Source: Bathynomus jamesi
Lineage: Eukaryota > Arthropoda > Malacostraca > Isopoda > Cirolanidae
Assembly: GCA_023014485.1 (NCBI GenBank)
Contig: JAJOZX010003310.1
Span: 7,501-71,500 of the forward strand
Reading direction: 5' to 3'
Length of the DNA: 64,000 nucleotides
Below, piece after piece: positions 60,930 through 63,900 of the stretch. Position numbers and translations under genes: made by a program. Below the pieces are notes generated by a model, which searched no databases, was not told the origin of the DNA, and saw nothing but the letters and a program-made list of their open reading frames with translations. The first letter of the stretch is position 1, and the number at the start of each line of letters is the position of its first letter.

Positions 60930-61148
60930 ATTTTGTAAAGCATTGTACTTGAACTCTACTTCTACTTACTACGCTACATTTGGAGTTCTGGGTGCGAAGG
61001 TTGAGGAACTCGTCAAAGCTCGGGGCCCGATGTCCCACAGGAGGGGCGACGAGGTGTCGAAGGATCTTCTTGGAGTCGATGCGAGGACTCACAGTTTGAG
61101 AGCGCGACTTGGAAAGGTTTCTGCGTGGGCTATTTCCTCCTCCACCGC
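3982..61148 (-). CDS. Host gene model, Ser-rich protein, 5'-incomplete
   Basis: I do not recognise this gene. Exons rebuilt by eye are 61148-60970, 58041-57946, 13989-13670, 13389-13196, 13010-12844 and 9888-7859, then a 3' exon (4213-3982, or alternatives at 5649-5451 and 425-195). Every junction is GT-AG and the phases agree: 1 in, then 0, 0, 2, 1, 0, 2. The first five junctions all keep one open frame. The product is over 1,000 residues, rich in Ser, Thr, Pro and short basic runs, with no visible membrane segment or enzymatic motif. RRAS and RRIS tetrads fit PKA-type phosphorylation sites. It looks like a disordered cytoplasmic region or tail of a larger protein. The roughly 44-kb intron between 57946 and 13989 is filled with transposons. 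Missing exons inside that intron cannot be excluded. Confidence 0.7.
4240..5440. other. Intron or downstream sequence, nothing recognised
   Basis: AT-rich sequence. A 79-codon plus-strand frame at 4592-4831 has no recognisable motif and no splice support. Confidence 0.45.
5451..5649 (-). CDS. Candidate alternative 3' exon of host gene
   Basis: The acceptor is TTTTCTCAG|TG, and its phase matches the AG left by exon F (giving Ser). It stays open for 65 codons to TGA at 5451. The peptide includes [18 protein letters not shown], then [18 protein letters not shown] and [14 protein letters not shown] content and Ser/Arg richness match the other exons. A GAA|GTATGA donor just before the stop would allow phase-0 splicing to 425-195 instead of termination. 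Confidence 0.4.
5660..7215. other. Intron sequence with microsatellites
   Basis: No gene seen. A CATACATA run lies near 5715 and (ACT)n(AAT)n at 6781-6825. Confidence 0.5.
7222..7358. repeat. Two (AT)n arrays
   Basis: (AT)n at 7222-7275 and 7326-7358 with a short unique segment between. Long open frames across them translate to Tyr-Ile repeats and are artefacts. Confidence 0.95.
7357..7505 (-). repeat. Dispersed repeat with hammerhead-like core
   Basis: This stretch matches 63738-63870 closely, starting GGGATGAATTTCACAA. On the minus strand 7466-7438 it reads CTGACGA, a possible stem, then GAAA, the conserved order of a hammerhead ribozyme core. Outer arms (ATGCAAACCC and complement) form a further hairpin. 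Hammerheads are known in Penelope-like elements and retrozymes. Confidence 0.5.
7600..7815 (-). repeat. Tandem pair of tRNA-derived SINE units
   Basis: The minus strand from 7812 has A box TGGTGTAGTGGTTA and B box GGTTCGAGACC, with CTGACTACGAATC resembling a tRNA-Arg(ACG) anticodon arm. A second unit from about 7665 has TGGCCTAGTGGTTAAG and GGTTCGGATTCC. The acceptor stems do not pair well enough for real tRNA genes. The pair sits in the intron after exon F. Confidence 0.75.
7859..9888 (-). CDS. Host gene exon F (large, 2,030 bases)
   Basis: The acceptor is TTTTTAAAG|GTACACGG and the donor CACAAAG|GTATTT; it enters in phase 0 and leaves in phase 2. It gives 676 uninterrupted codons in an AT-rich background, which is strong coding evidence. 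The product begins [20 protein letters not shown], then [17 protein letters not shown], then several hundred residues dominated by Ser, Thr, Pro and Asp. It ends with basic clusters ([27 protein letters not shown]) and [10 protein letters not shown]. The frame could run five more codons to a TAA at 7843, but an AG|GT donor lies just before and the bases beyond are (TTTA)n repeat. I therefore favour splicing, while read-through to 7843 is a possible isoform. Confidence 0.85.
10615..11204. mobile_element. Nested MITE with internal tandem repeats
   Basis: Terminal repeats read GGATCACTTTAACATATTGC and its complement. The flanking octamers AAGAATAG and AAAAATAG agree at 7 of 8 positions. The unit TTAACATATTGCTTCCC recurs about eight times at 30-38 base spacing, near 10620-10760 and 11095-11170. 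The element is inserted inside the 10105-11553 hAT element. Confidence 0.8.
10899..11052. mobile_element. FB1 foldback MITE, right end truncated
   Basis: It begins GGATCACCTGAAGATCAGGG and contains both TTAGG-type arms, but the right terminal segment is missing after GTTAGTTAGCCT. It is the third level of a nest inside the two elements above. Confidence 0.75.
12049..12251. mobile_element. FB1 foldback MITE
   Basis: A full-length copy, self-complementary, ending TTCAGGTGATCC. It is flanked by T-rich DNA, so the target duplication cannot be defined with certainty. It is located in the exon E-F intron. Confidence 0.8.
12844..13010 (-). CDS. Host gene exon E
   Basis: The acceptor is TTAAAAG|GAGG and the donor TTCAG|GTATTA; it enters in phase 1 and leaves in phase 0. 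The peptide is Ser/Pro/Thr-rich, with [18 protein letters not shown] and the end [10 protein letters not shown]. The following intron (12843-9889, 2.95 kb) contains a foldback MITE and a nested hAT MITE. Confidence 0.75.
13196..13389 (-). CDS. Host gene exon D
   Basis: The acceptor is GATGCAG|TGG and the donor ATTG|GTAAGT. The first base completes the AG left by exon C to give Ser; the last G is completed by exon E to Gly. The peptide carries [38 protein letters not shown] and [14 protein letters not shown]. The 280-base intron before it is AT-rich and shows nothing else. Confidence 0.75.
13670..13989 (-). CDS. Host gene exon C
   Basis: The acceptor is CTTTTTAG|GAACG and the donor AG|GTAATA; it enters in phase 0 and leaves in phase 2. 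The peptide starts [18 protein letters not shown], then [17 protein letters not shown], then a likely helical stretch [15 protein letters not shown] followed by five serines. It ends in a basic repeat [15 protein letters not shown] is a PKA-type site. Exon C lies just downstream of the giant intron. Confidence 0.75.
14132..14297. repeat. Foldback inverted repeat
   Basis: Arms of about 60 bp, beginning TCAAGTGTCCTTATTTCTAA, around an AT-rich centre. It lies at the 3' edge of the giant intron, 140 bases upstream of exon C. Confidence 0.8.
14300..15685. other. Intron sequence, nothing recognised
   Basis: Short frames at 14337-14612, 14827-15036 and 15119-15358 have no recognisable motif or splice support. 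Confidence 0.4.
15690..15761. repeat. (AT)n(TG)n compound microsatellite
   Basis: About 16 AT units followed by about 20 TG units. Nothing else is seen between 15761 and 16330. Confidence 0.95.
16499..17595 (+). mobile_element. hAT element, internal deletion derivative
   Basis: Termini TAGGGCGGTC and GACTGCCCTA are flanked by perfect 8-bp duplications ATGATCAC (16491-16498 and 17596-17603). The element carries the two ends of a transposase gene. It inserted into the outer 16347-17666 MITE. Confidence 0.9.
16893..17482 (+). pseudogene. hAT transposase remnant (N- and C-terminal parts)
   Basis: The first part starts at ATG 16893 and encodes about 43 residues with a CxxC pair ([14 protein letters not shown]), like the N-terminal zinc finger of CGGBP1-type hAT proteins. 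A stop at 17024 follows. The second part, from 17024, ends in [17 protein letters not shown], the hAT C-terminal dimerisation motif. A frameshift near 17390 moves the final segment ([14 protein letters not shown]) to another frame. The DDE core is absent, so this copy cannot make transposase. Confidence 0.8.
18290..18661 (+). pseudogene. Merlin (IS1016/ISXO2-like) transposase remnant
   Basis: A start at 18290 gives about 40 residues to a stop near 18410. Then, after a deletion, come NHSANFVDP and, one frame over, [20 protein letters not shown] and [20 protein letters not shown] to TGA near 18661. The N-[FH]-V-D-P...IE-LW--VK pattern is the C-terminal DDE region of ISXO2-like transposases. A frameshift lies around 18470 and the earlier core is missing. 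Confidence 0.8.
18695..18830. repeat. TTAGG-type repeat array with inverted orientation
   Basis: CCTAACC units on the left turn into GGTTAGGTTAGTTAGGTTAG on the right. TTAGG is the common arthropod telomere unit. The array lies inside the Merlin element, so it was carried or expanded there. Confidence 0.75.
18840..19020. repeat. Inverted repeat inside Merlin
   Basis: GTAGTTTTCTCTGCTTTGTT and its complement form arms around a short loop, adjacent to the 3' end of the Merlin element. Confidence 0.7.
19318..19705. mobile_element. MITE with 25-bp TIRs and 8-bp TSD
   Basis: Ends GGAGTAAGTGTAGTTTACG and the complement of GGAGCAAGTGTAGTTTACG. Perfect duplications GAAATTTC lie at 19310-19317 and 19706-19713. 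CCTAGTGTAGTTTACGTTCC recurs as a short tandem repeat at the left end. An FB1-like hairpin with an (AT)n loop sits in the middle. Confidence 0.85.
19453..20290 (+). repeat. Tandem duplication, 414-bp unit, two copies
   Basis: Sequence from 19453 repeats from 19867, both starting AACGAAAATATTACGAC and carrying an (AT)n hairpin loop. The breakpoints fall in FB1 arms, pointing to unequal exchange between FB1 copies. The two (AT)n runs differ in length. Confidence 0.9.
20234..20435. mobile_element. FB1 foldback MITE
   Basis: A near full-length copy from GGATCACCTGAAGATCAGGG to its inverted end. The left half is shared with the end of the tandem duplication. Confidence 0.8.
20440..20685. mobile_element. 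Foldback element, FB2 variant
   Basis: Outer arms contain ATCCCGGACCCCAGAC and the complementary GTCTGGGGTCCGGGAT, and inner arms carry the same CCTAACCAATTG core as FB1. The ends differ from FB1, so it is a related subfamily. Confidence 0.75.
20772..21507. mobile_element. hAT-like MITEs, nested
   Basis: Outer ends CAAGGGCGGATCTAAG and the complement of CGCGGGCGGATCTAAG resemble a common hAT MITE terminus. A second terminus, CAGGCCCGTAGCCAGG in inverted form, lies near 21280-21297. Flanking octamers do not match, so boundaries are approximate. Confidence 0.5.
21798..24320 (+). pseudogene. Non-LTR retrotransposon (LINE), endonuclease plus RT
   Basis: The 5'-truncated element begins inside the apurinic endonuclease ([20 protein letters not shown]). 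The endonuclease ends with the SDHRPL motif near 22220. Reverse transcriptase follows: [18 protein letters not shown] near 23170-23220, [14 protein letters not shown] near 23370, and the catalytic YADDM near 23665. Frame breaks at about 22000, 22440, 23245 and 23550 and a run of stops between 22440 and 22870 make it non-functional. The last frame ends at 24319. The CR1/Rex-type order is clear; the exact clade needs a search. Confidence 0.85.
24658..26958 (-). CDS. Intact three-exon transposase-like gene, arthropod-wide family
   Basis: Exons 26958-26655, 26245-25605 and 25425-24658 join in phase (1, then 0) to 1,713 coding bases, a complete 570-residue protein from ATG to TAA. The N-terminus has paired cysteines ([32 protein letters not shown]), probably zinc-binding. 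Conserved blocks follow: [45 protein letters not shown], and [12 protein letters not shown] near the C-terminus. I know this as an uncharacterised family found in many copies in invertebrates. The spaced acidic residues (IDSS, GDLK, EEQGE) suggest an RNase-H-fold transposase; this is inference. AATAAA overlaps the stop codon. The exon 1 donor is G|GTGGGC, which is weak. Confidence 0.8.
26370..26441. repeat. Perfect 34-bp hairpin with TTCG loop
   Basis: GTATATTTTCTTTCTTTTTC through CATATTGTCCC is followed by TTCG and then the exact complement. It lies in intron 1 of the intact transposase-like gene (26654-26246). A C(UUCG)G loop would make a very stable RNA hairpin. Confidence 0.85.
26600..27245. 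repeat. Inverted duplication of the exon 1 end
   Basis: About 77 bases spanning the exon 1 donor (26600-26680) recur inverted at 27168-27245, upstream of the gene's start. The copy carries CYFCMTNLQ on the plus strand. It is a partial exon copy and not a gene. Confidence 0.85.
27603..27684 (+). promoter_or_regulatory. Heat-shock-type promoter: CRE, HSE, TATA, Inr
   Basis: TGACGTCA (a full CRE) at 27603-27610; TTCTAGAACATTCGAGAA at 27618-27635, a perfect four-unit heat shock element; TATATAAG at 27648-27655; TCAGTC at 27679-27684, an arthropod initiator placing the start at about 27681, 33 bases after the first T of TATA. Order and spacing match hsp70-like promoters. It lies 90 bases upstream of the broken plus-strand transposase-like copy. 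Confidence 0.7.
27771..29486 (+). pseudogene. Intronless, broken copy of the transposase-like gene
   Basis: The same domain order as the intact minus copy: FCYICGKF near 27825, [20 protein letters not shown] near 27930, DCYFCSCN, then [39 protein letters not shown] and [12 protein letters not shown]. Both introns of the other copy are absent here. The expected start reads GTG; a nonsense TAA lies near 27883, frameshifts near 28160, 28200, 28680 and 28860. The protein sequence is well diverged from the minus copy, so this is not a recent duplicate of it. Retroposition or an intronless sister subfamily are both possible. Confidence 0.8.
29556..29792. repeat. Long hairpin, 85-bp arms
   Basis: ACAAAGCGAAATAAGTACC and onward is exactly mirrored at 29792 backward, with a 65-base centre. 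It may be a foldback MITE; no target duplication is clear. Confidence 0.85.
29800..30950. other. No gene recognised; small (GA)n run
   Basis: A (GA)n run lies at about 30428-30450. The frames here show no motif. Confidence 0.5.
30953..31429 (-). pseudogene. LINE 3' part, split by the giant palindrome
   Basis: On the minus strand from 31429: [15 protein letters not shown], then [18 protein letters not shown], then [20 protein letters not shown], then [19 protein letters not shown]. These are the thumb and post-RT blocks of a jockey/CR1-type LINE. The 5' part of the same element is at 50774-51650. Confidence 0.85.
31490..31760. repeat. Palindrome subterminal GC-rich segment, left
   Basis: Short GC hairpins (CCCCAAAATGGGG, CCCCCCAAAGGGGGG) contrast with the AT-rich interior. 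The right arm equivalent, 50390-50730, carries an extra 105-bp tandem copy. Confidence 0.8.
31780..32165. repeat. Palindrome subterminal minisatellite, left
   Basis: Units of 40-70 bases share GAGTTGCCAGATAGC and then drift to GTTGTCAGGTACCACCAT. The mirrored array is at 49915-50340 on the other arm. Confidence 0.85.
33660..33738. repeat. (AT)n / A-rich array in left arm
   Basis: Mirrored at 47150-47175 but longer and more complex on this arm. The rest of 32170-33660 is AT-rich with no gene. Confidence 0.85.
34108..34640 (+). repeat. Tandem pair of tRNA-derived SINE units, left arm only
   Basis: Two copies offset by 263 bases, each with A box TAGCATAATGGTAGAGC and B box GGTTCGATTCC (34236-34289 and 34499-34552). 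The first copy is bounded by complementary 60-base arms (CTGCAATGACCGCGCAGTAT and inverse). The equivalent site in the right arm, near 46790-46830, has only an (AT)n run, so the SINE arrived after the arms formed or was lost there. Poor acceptor-stem pairing argues against a real tRNA. Confidence 0.8.
35500..35575 (+). repeat. tRNA-like B-box segment, in both arms
   Basis: GGGGTTCGATTCCCGATG at 35509-35526 resembles a T-arm; the mirror copy is near 45840-45880. No matching A box in the right place, so a SINE remnant at best. Confidence 0.35.
36093..36317. mobile_element. Tc1/mariner-derived MITE, left arm copy
   Basis: Ends CAGGGTGATTCAGAAGTCAG and the complement of CAGGGCGATTCAAAAGTCAG, next to TA in (AT)n. 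The interior codes for [12 protein letters not shown], a transposase start. The mirrored copy is at 45061-45285, so the insertion predates the palindrome. Confidence 0.85.
36832..36958. mobile_element. FB1 foldback MITE core, left arm copy
   Basis: TTAGTTAGGCTTATAAGGC and the TTAGG-type arms are present; outer ends are missing. It is mirrored at 43713-43839. Flanking AAGCAAAAATAAATTATATG and its complement add further foldback. Confidence 0.8.
37020..39170. other. Palindrome left arm interior, non-coding
   Basis: Frames of 76-89 codons at 37682-37951 are mirrored exactly at 42727-42996. No motif is recognised. An 87-base tandem duplication lies at 38975-39130 (CAGCTACCAGACCTGCTAGC), again mirrored. 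Confidence 0.5.
39720..40750 (+). pseudogene. BEL/Pao retrotransposon pol remnant
   Basis: The fragment begins at the end of the reverse transcriptase ([12 protein letters not shown]), then [20 protein letters not shown] and [16 protein letters not shown], the Pao-specific block after [10 protein letters not shown] follows near 40390 (RNase H region), then [18 protein letters not shown] near 40530. A frameshift near 39890, a stop at 40246, and a deletion through RNase H make it inactive. Confidence 0.8.
40720..40874 (-). pseudogene. LINE fragment in spacer
   Basis: [20 protein letters not shown] then [13 protein letters not shown] is the post-RT block of a CR1/jockey-type LINE. A related plus-strand scrap ([12 protein letters not shown]) lies near 39625-39665, which suggests an inversion in the spacer. 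Confidence 0.65.
43713..43839. mobile_element. FB1 foldback MITE core, right arm copy
   Basis: Mirror of 36832-36958 in the other palindrome arm, with only a few differences. Confidence 0.8.
44319..44987. mobile_element. hAT element, short deletion derivative, right arm only
   Basis: Ends CAGAGCTGGGCAGTA and TTGCCCAGCTCTG, with TATATATA duplications in an (AT)n target. Subterminal GTATTTAAATAC repeats are dense. The middle retains a piece of the BED-finger exon with a premature stop. It is absent from the left arm. Confidence 0.85.
45061..45285. mobile_element. Tc1/mariner-derived MITE, right arm copy
   Basis: Mirror of 36093-36317. Flanked by long (AT)n runs (45013-45060 and 45289-45328). 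Confidence 0.85.
48597..49763 (-). mobile_element. hAT element with partial transposase, right arm only
   Basis: Ends CAGAGCTGGGCAATA and TACTGCCCAGCTCTG with perfect duplications ATTATATA (48589-48596, 49764-49771). Subterminal ATTTAAATAC repeats flank the coding remains. It is a longer sibling of 44319-44987 and is absent from the left arm. Confidence 0.9.
48975..49437 (-). pseudogene. hAT transposase: BED-finger exon and C-terminal tail
   Basis: The first exon, 49437-49240, starts [19 protein letters not shown] and contains [20 protein letters not shown] followed by LYTHLK, a BED zinc finger (C-x2-C...H-x-H type). It ends at a perfect AAG|GTAAGT donor. From about 49150 the minus strand reads [20 protein letters not shown] and [19 protein letters not shown], the hAT dimerisation domain. 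The DDE core between is deleted. Confidence 0.85.
50774..51650 (-). pseudogene. LINE RT part, split by the giant palindrome
   Basis: [40 protein letters not shown] with [32 protein letters not shown], then [20 protein letters not shown] and [11 protein letters not shown], ending at the palindrome junction. FADD is the catalytic RT motif. 5'-truncated at about 51650, with a frame break near 51010. It continues at 31429-30953. Confidence 0.85.
51819..51862. repeat. (GA)n microsatellite
   Basis: About 21 GA units; a (TG)n run follows at 52014-52045. The 51660-52230 stretch has no gene. Confidence 0.95.
52232..52895. mobile_element. Inverted-repeat element with ~170-bp arms
   Basis: CCGTTTGAGGGCTAGCAGCG, through GATTTCAAAAATAACTT, to ACATGTTAGAGCACTTTAAA is mirrored at the right. 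Its centre holds an FB1-like core (52397-52450). Ends and target duplication are unclear. Confidence 0.75.
52957..53122. repeat. Hairpin, ~75-bp arms
   Basis: GCAAACGTTTCTGGTCAATT through GCGTAGTTTTC is mirrored around a GAGATATCGTCATCTT centre. Confidence 0.85.
53281..53442 (+). pseudogene. hAT transposase C-terminal fragment
   Basis: [20 protein letters not shown] then LMRIKSYLN up to TAA at 53440. The LRNRL---HLD-LMRI pattern is the last segment of Charlie/ZBED-type hAT transposases. Nothing else of the gene is visible. Confidence 0.65.
53845..54583 (+). mobile_element. Tigger (pogo) deletion derivative
   Basis: Ends CAGGAATACCTCGG and CCGAGGTATTCCTG with TA on both sides. It inserted into the hAT element 53200-54705. 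Confidence 0.9.
54075..54433 (+). pseudogene. Tigger transposase C-terminal part
   Basis: [20 protein letters not shown], then [20 protein letters not shown], then an acidic [14 protein letters not shown] run. This matches the end of TIGD1-type DDE transposases after the catalytic domain. The DNA-binding and catalytic parts are deleted. Confidence 0.8.
54818..55069 (-). pseudogene. Merlin transposase N-terminal zinc ribbon
   Basis: [20 protein letters not shown], then [20 protein letters not shown]: a CxxC...C zinc ribbon as at the start of ISXO2/IS1016-like transposases. The DDE region is not present downstream. Confidence 0.65.
55829..56031. mobile_element. hAT MITE with perfect TSD
   Basis: Ends TAGGCTGACCATA and TATGGTCAGCCTA with CTACATGA duplications at 55821-55828 and 56032-56039. 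Non-coding, 203 bases. Confidence 0.9.
56345..56590 (-). pseudogene. LINE fragment, very decayed
   Basis: The minus strand reads [15 protein letters not shown] at 56580-56535, then FYINDVG, then after a deletion FRPYLEYAV and [19 protein letters not shown]. Several stops and frame breaks. This is a third LINE of the same broad type. Confidence 0.75.
56600..57545. other. Intron sequence, nothing recognised
   Basis: A 65-codon plus frame at 57151-57348 has no motif or splice support. Confidence 0.45.
57547..57772. mobile_element. Tc1/mariner MITE
   Basis: GTGAACCAAATGTAGGTGGA on the left and, inverted, GTGAACCAAAAGTAGGTGGA on the right, with TA outside. ACACCATAGTTATAAT is internally duplicated. 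Confidence 0.8.
57946..58041 (-). CDS. Host gene exon B (32 codons)
   Basis: A 96-base exon too short to show as a long frame. A long pyrimidine tract ends in GCAAG and the donor is GTT|GTAAGT. Both edges are phase 0, so it fits exactly between exon A (ends phase 0) and the exon at 13989 (starts phase 0). It reads [19 protein letters not shown] and continues Ser/Thr-rich. It may be a cassette exon, since skipping it keeps the frame. Confidence 0.6.
58950..60450. repeat. Long diverged inverted repeat, ~300-bp arms
   Basis: 58950-59265 and 60165-60450 are complementary with many mismatches. The best blocks are CCTAAGTCCCTGAAAAGATG (59231-59250) and its complement, and TTTCGTAATT through TTAGTTAAAGGTC against 60310-60370. 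It may be an old DNA transposon. A younger mariner MITE sits in the loop. Confidence 0.7.
59270..59843. mobile_element. Mariner-derived element, 130-bp TIRs
   Basis: Ends CAGGGTGTCCGAGAATTATC and its complement, with TA duplications. The interior, plus strand 59420-59560, reads [20 protein letters not shown], the C-terminal end of a mariner-like transposase. The catalytic part is deleted. Confidence 0.85.
60867..60928. repeat. (CT)n microsatellite next to exon A donor
   Basis: About 30 CT units lying 40 bases downstream of the exon A donor in the transcribed strand (as GA). Confidence 0.95.
60970..61148 (-). CDS. Host gene exon A
   Basis: The exon follows a pyrimidine-rich acceptor ending in CCCGTAG and stops at a strong GTA|GTAAGT donor. 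It enters in phase 1 and leaves in phase 0. The peptide begins with five glycines, then [17 protein letters not shown], and includes [18 protein letters not shown]. The GC content and codon use stand out from the AT-rich flanks. The open frame continues past the donor into a (CT)n array, which would translate as an Arg-Glu run; that part is intron. Confidence 0.7.
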
Positions 61149-61710
61149 CTACGGGAGATGCGTGGAGAGTCAAGGGAAGCAATGGAAACTATTGCAAAGA
61201 CTTAAATAGGAAGGAAGGGATTTGACTTTAAACTAAAGAAAAGAAGAGAAAGGAAACGACATGCTAAATTGATTTACAATGTATTTGTAACATCTCATCT
61301 GAACCTCTATTATATTTGGGCCCAAAAGAACGAAGGAAACACGGTCTTTGGTAAAATTTACAACTTTGTAACAACTGCAGTTTGTAGTATAGAACTATTT
61401 ATTCATAAAGGAGTTCAAATTAGAGCGGTATTATTGGTGTTTCCATTCTTTCTTATGATATTTTCCTTGTTTAAAAGTTTCACTTTGGTTTCATTCAATT
61501 ACCATATCCAGTAAATTTGCAGTAAAAGAGTTTCTTTAATTAAATGGCCAATAAGTCAAAGACCTTTTAGGATTTATTTAGGGGGTGACTTTTTCACACA
61601 CAAGTCCTTTCAACCTACGGATGAACACTAGCGCTAAAGACATTATACACCAAAAAACAAGCTATTTTAGCCAAAGGAAAGGAAACTATTTATTTTTTAT
61701 ACTAATACAT

Positions 61711-61757
<47 letters not shown>

Positions 61758-61759
<2 letters not shown>

Positions 61760-63355
61760 GGGTGGACGCAAAAAACCTGGACACTTTTGTTTTTCCTACA
61801 AATTTCAAACTAGTGAAGCTAATATACCCAAATTAGTACAAGATGTAGCCAATAGTATGGTTATCATGTGCTGAAAACCTCAGTTAATTATCTTTGGCCG
61901 TTTCTTAATTATAAAACATTTAACTTGACGAAACAAATAGCAAGATTTTGTGAAGCTGACTACGTCCTTGGATGTATCAGATGTTCGCTACAAAACAAGC
62001 AGTTTGTGCATGCGCACCTAAGACAATGATAAGTGGCCACATGGCGAATTGGTAGGCTAGCAGTATCAGATTTCTTTAAGAAGTGTTGGCTGACGGAATG
62101 TTTTTTCTTATTTTTTTTTCTTGTGGTGTTAATTCAAATTCTATCGTAATGGTTTTAAGTAAAGAAGACTTAGCTGTTATAAAGGCGTGTTTTGCCGAGA
62201 AGGGATGGCGTGCTAGAAAAATAATTAGGGAATTTCCGGGAAAAAATTGAAAAAGAAGTACAATACAATATGTAATAAATAAAATTAGACAATTAGGGTC
62301 AACTGACAGAAAACGTGGCAGCGGTCGTCCGCATACTGCTCGGACTCGAGAAAACGAAAGGTACGTTGAAGAGCATGCGTTGTCGCAAGAAAATAATCCT
62401 GGTACTCGTCTTTCGCAGAGAAAAATGGCGAATAATTTAAAGATTTCGCGCAACAGTGTCCAAAACAATGAAAAGTGAAGGAATCAGATCTTTTAAAAGA
62501 TCCAGAATAACAAAAGAAGCCATGGGAAAACGGTTAGAAAGGTGTAATTCTTTGTACAGGAAATTTAATTTAGCAGACATTAAACGCATGTTTTTTCAAG
62601 ATGAATCCGACCTTACATTAACTGTATCAACAAATCGACAAAACAACCGAGTCAATGCATTAACTTCAAAATCGGAAATCCCGCCAGACCGTCTTTATCA
62701 TCCAATTTCACGATTTTCCAAGAAATTAATGGTATCTTGTAGTGTTTCTTACAATGGAAAACCAAATTATTCTTTACTGATCCACAGAAAACAAAAATGA
62801 ACTCGCAAAATTACATTGAACACCTCGAAGAAGTTTTACCGGAATGCCAAGACTTGTACCCGAGCGAAGATTTTATTTTTGTTCAAGACAATGCACCATC
62901 TCATTCAGCCAAGGCAACCCAAGAAATTTTGATGGCGAACATTCCTGAATTCATAAAAAATGAAGAATGGCCATCAAATTCTCCTGACTTAAATCCTCTG
63001 GATTATTTCGTGTGGAATGAGCTGAAGTCATTGGTGTACCATGGTCGCAGGGAACCATTTTCAAACCTGGAAGCACTTAGACAAAGAATTGAGGTTGTTT
63101 GGCCTATGTTGTCCCAAGACAAAATCAAGTCATCCATAGATCAGTGGAAAAGGAGAGTACTGGCCGTAATTCAAGAAAATGGGAGGCCAATACAACATCG
63201 ATTTCAATAGGGTAAGTTTTATATGAGTTCCATTGAAATTTTTAACACATGATAACCATACTATTGGCTACATCTTGTACTAATATGGGTGTATTACTTG
63301 ACTAGTTTGAAATTTGTAGGAAAAACAAAAGTGTCCAGGTTTTTTTCGTCCACCC

Positions 63356-63357
<2 letters not shown>
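61758..63357 (+). mobile_element. DD37D mariner element, full-length
   Basis: Ends CCGGGTGGACGCAAAAAACC and its near-exact complement (about 57-bp TIRs), TA on both sides inside (AT)n. At 1,600 bases it has the usual length for an autonomous mariner. Confidence 0.9.
62149..63210 (+). pseudogene. Mariner (DD37D) transposase, broken
   Basis: Start MVLSKEDLAVIKACFAEKGW at 62149, then a helix-turn-helix region with GSGRPHTARTRENERYVEEH. First Asp in FFQDES near 62600, second in FVQDNAPSH near 62880, third in PLDYFVW with 37 residues between. Breaks: an in-frame TGA near 62247, a frameshift near 62465, another near 62795. All three catalytic Asp are kept, so the damage looks recent. Confidence 0.85.

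Positions 63358-63359
<2 letters not shown>

Positions 63360-63425
<66 letters not shown>
63360..63425. repeat. (AT)n array
   Basis: Follows directly on the mariner element; a matching array at 61727-61757 lies at its other end, so the element inserted within one (AT)n tract. Confidence 0.9.
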
Positions 63426-63428
<3 letters not shown>

Positions 63429-63430
63429 AG

Positions 63431-63655
63431 GGGCTTTTCCTAGGGAAACGAAGACAGAAGAAAGAAGAGGACAAGTGTCTGAAACATTTAATGATTTAAC
63501 AAACTTTCGGAAGCTTTTTTTCCATCATTAGTGTCTAGAAATAAAATTATGATTAAAATTTAATTTTAACCATAAATTTATTATATACACTGATGATAGA
63601 AGAAAAGTTTCCGAAACGTTTAAGTCAATAAATATATCAGGCACTGGTCCTTTTC
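63431..63655. repeat. Penelope-type repeat with two hammerhead-like cores
   Basis: Plus strand CTGATGA at 63590-63596, short stem, GAAAC at 63613-63617. Minus strand CTAATGA at 63531-63525, stem, GAAAG. The two lie back to back. This order is that of hammerhead ribozymes carried by Penelope-like element ends. Confidence 0.5.
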
Positions 63656-63679
63656 TTCCTCATATATATATATATATAT

Positions 63680-63698
63680 CACACACACACACACACAT

Positions 63699-63738
<40 letters not shown>
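63680..63738. repeat. (CA)n(AT)n microsatellite
   Basis: Compound array preceding the next repeat. Confidence 0.95.
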
Positions 63739-63900
63739 GGGATGAATTTCACAATAAAACACGTGAAATGAATGAATGCTGCAAATCCACAAGGAAAAAC
63801 AAAAACGATTCCAAGGCCTTTCGTGTATTCAAAGCTACACCTCGTCAGGGAATGAAGATAAAAGGCGAGATGCCCATAAATATACAACGTACAGGAAAAA
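63738..63900 (-). repeat. Dispersed repeat with hammerhead-like core, copy 2
   Basis: Same repeat as 7357-7505. On the minus strand 63848-63819 it reads CTGACGAG, then GTGTA...TACAC, a perfect 5-bp stem, then GAAA. Better preserved than the first copy. Confidence 0.55.

Noticed and set aside
60814..60960. Arg-Glu repeat tail of the frame covering exon A
   Set aside because: It is translation of the (CT)n microsatellite beyond a strong GTAAGT donor, so intronic.
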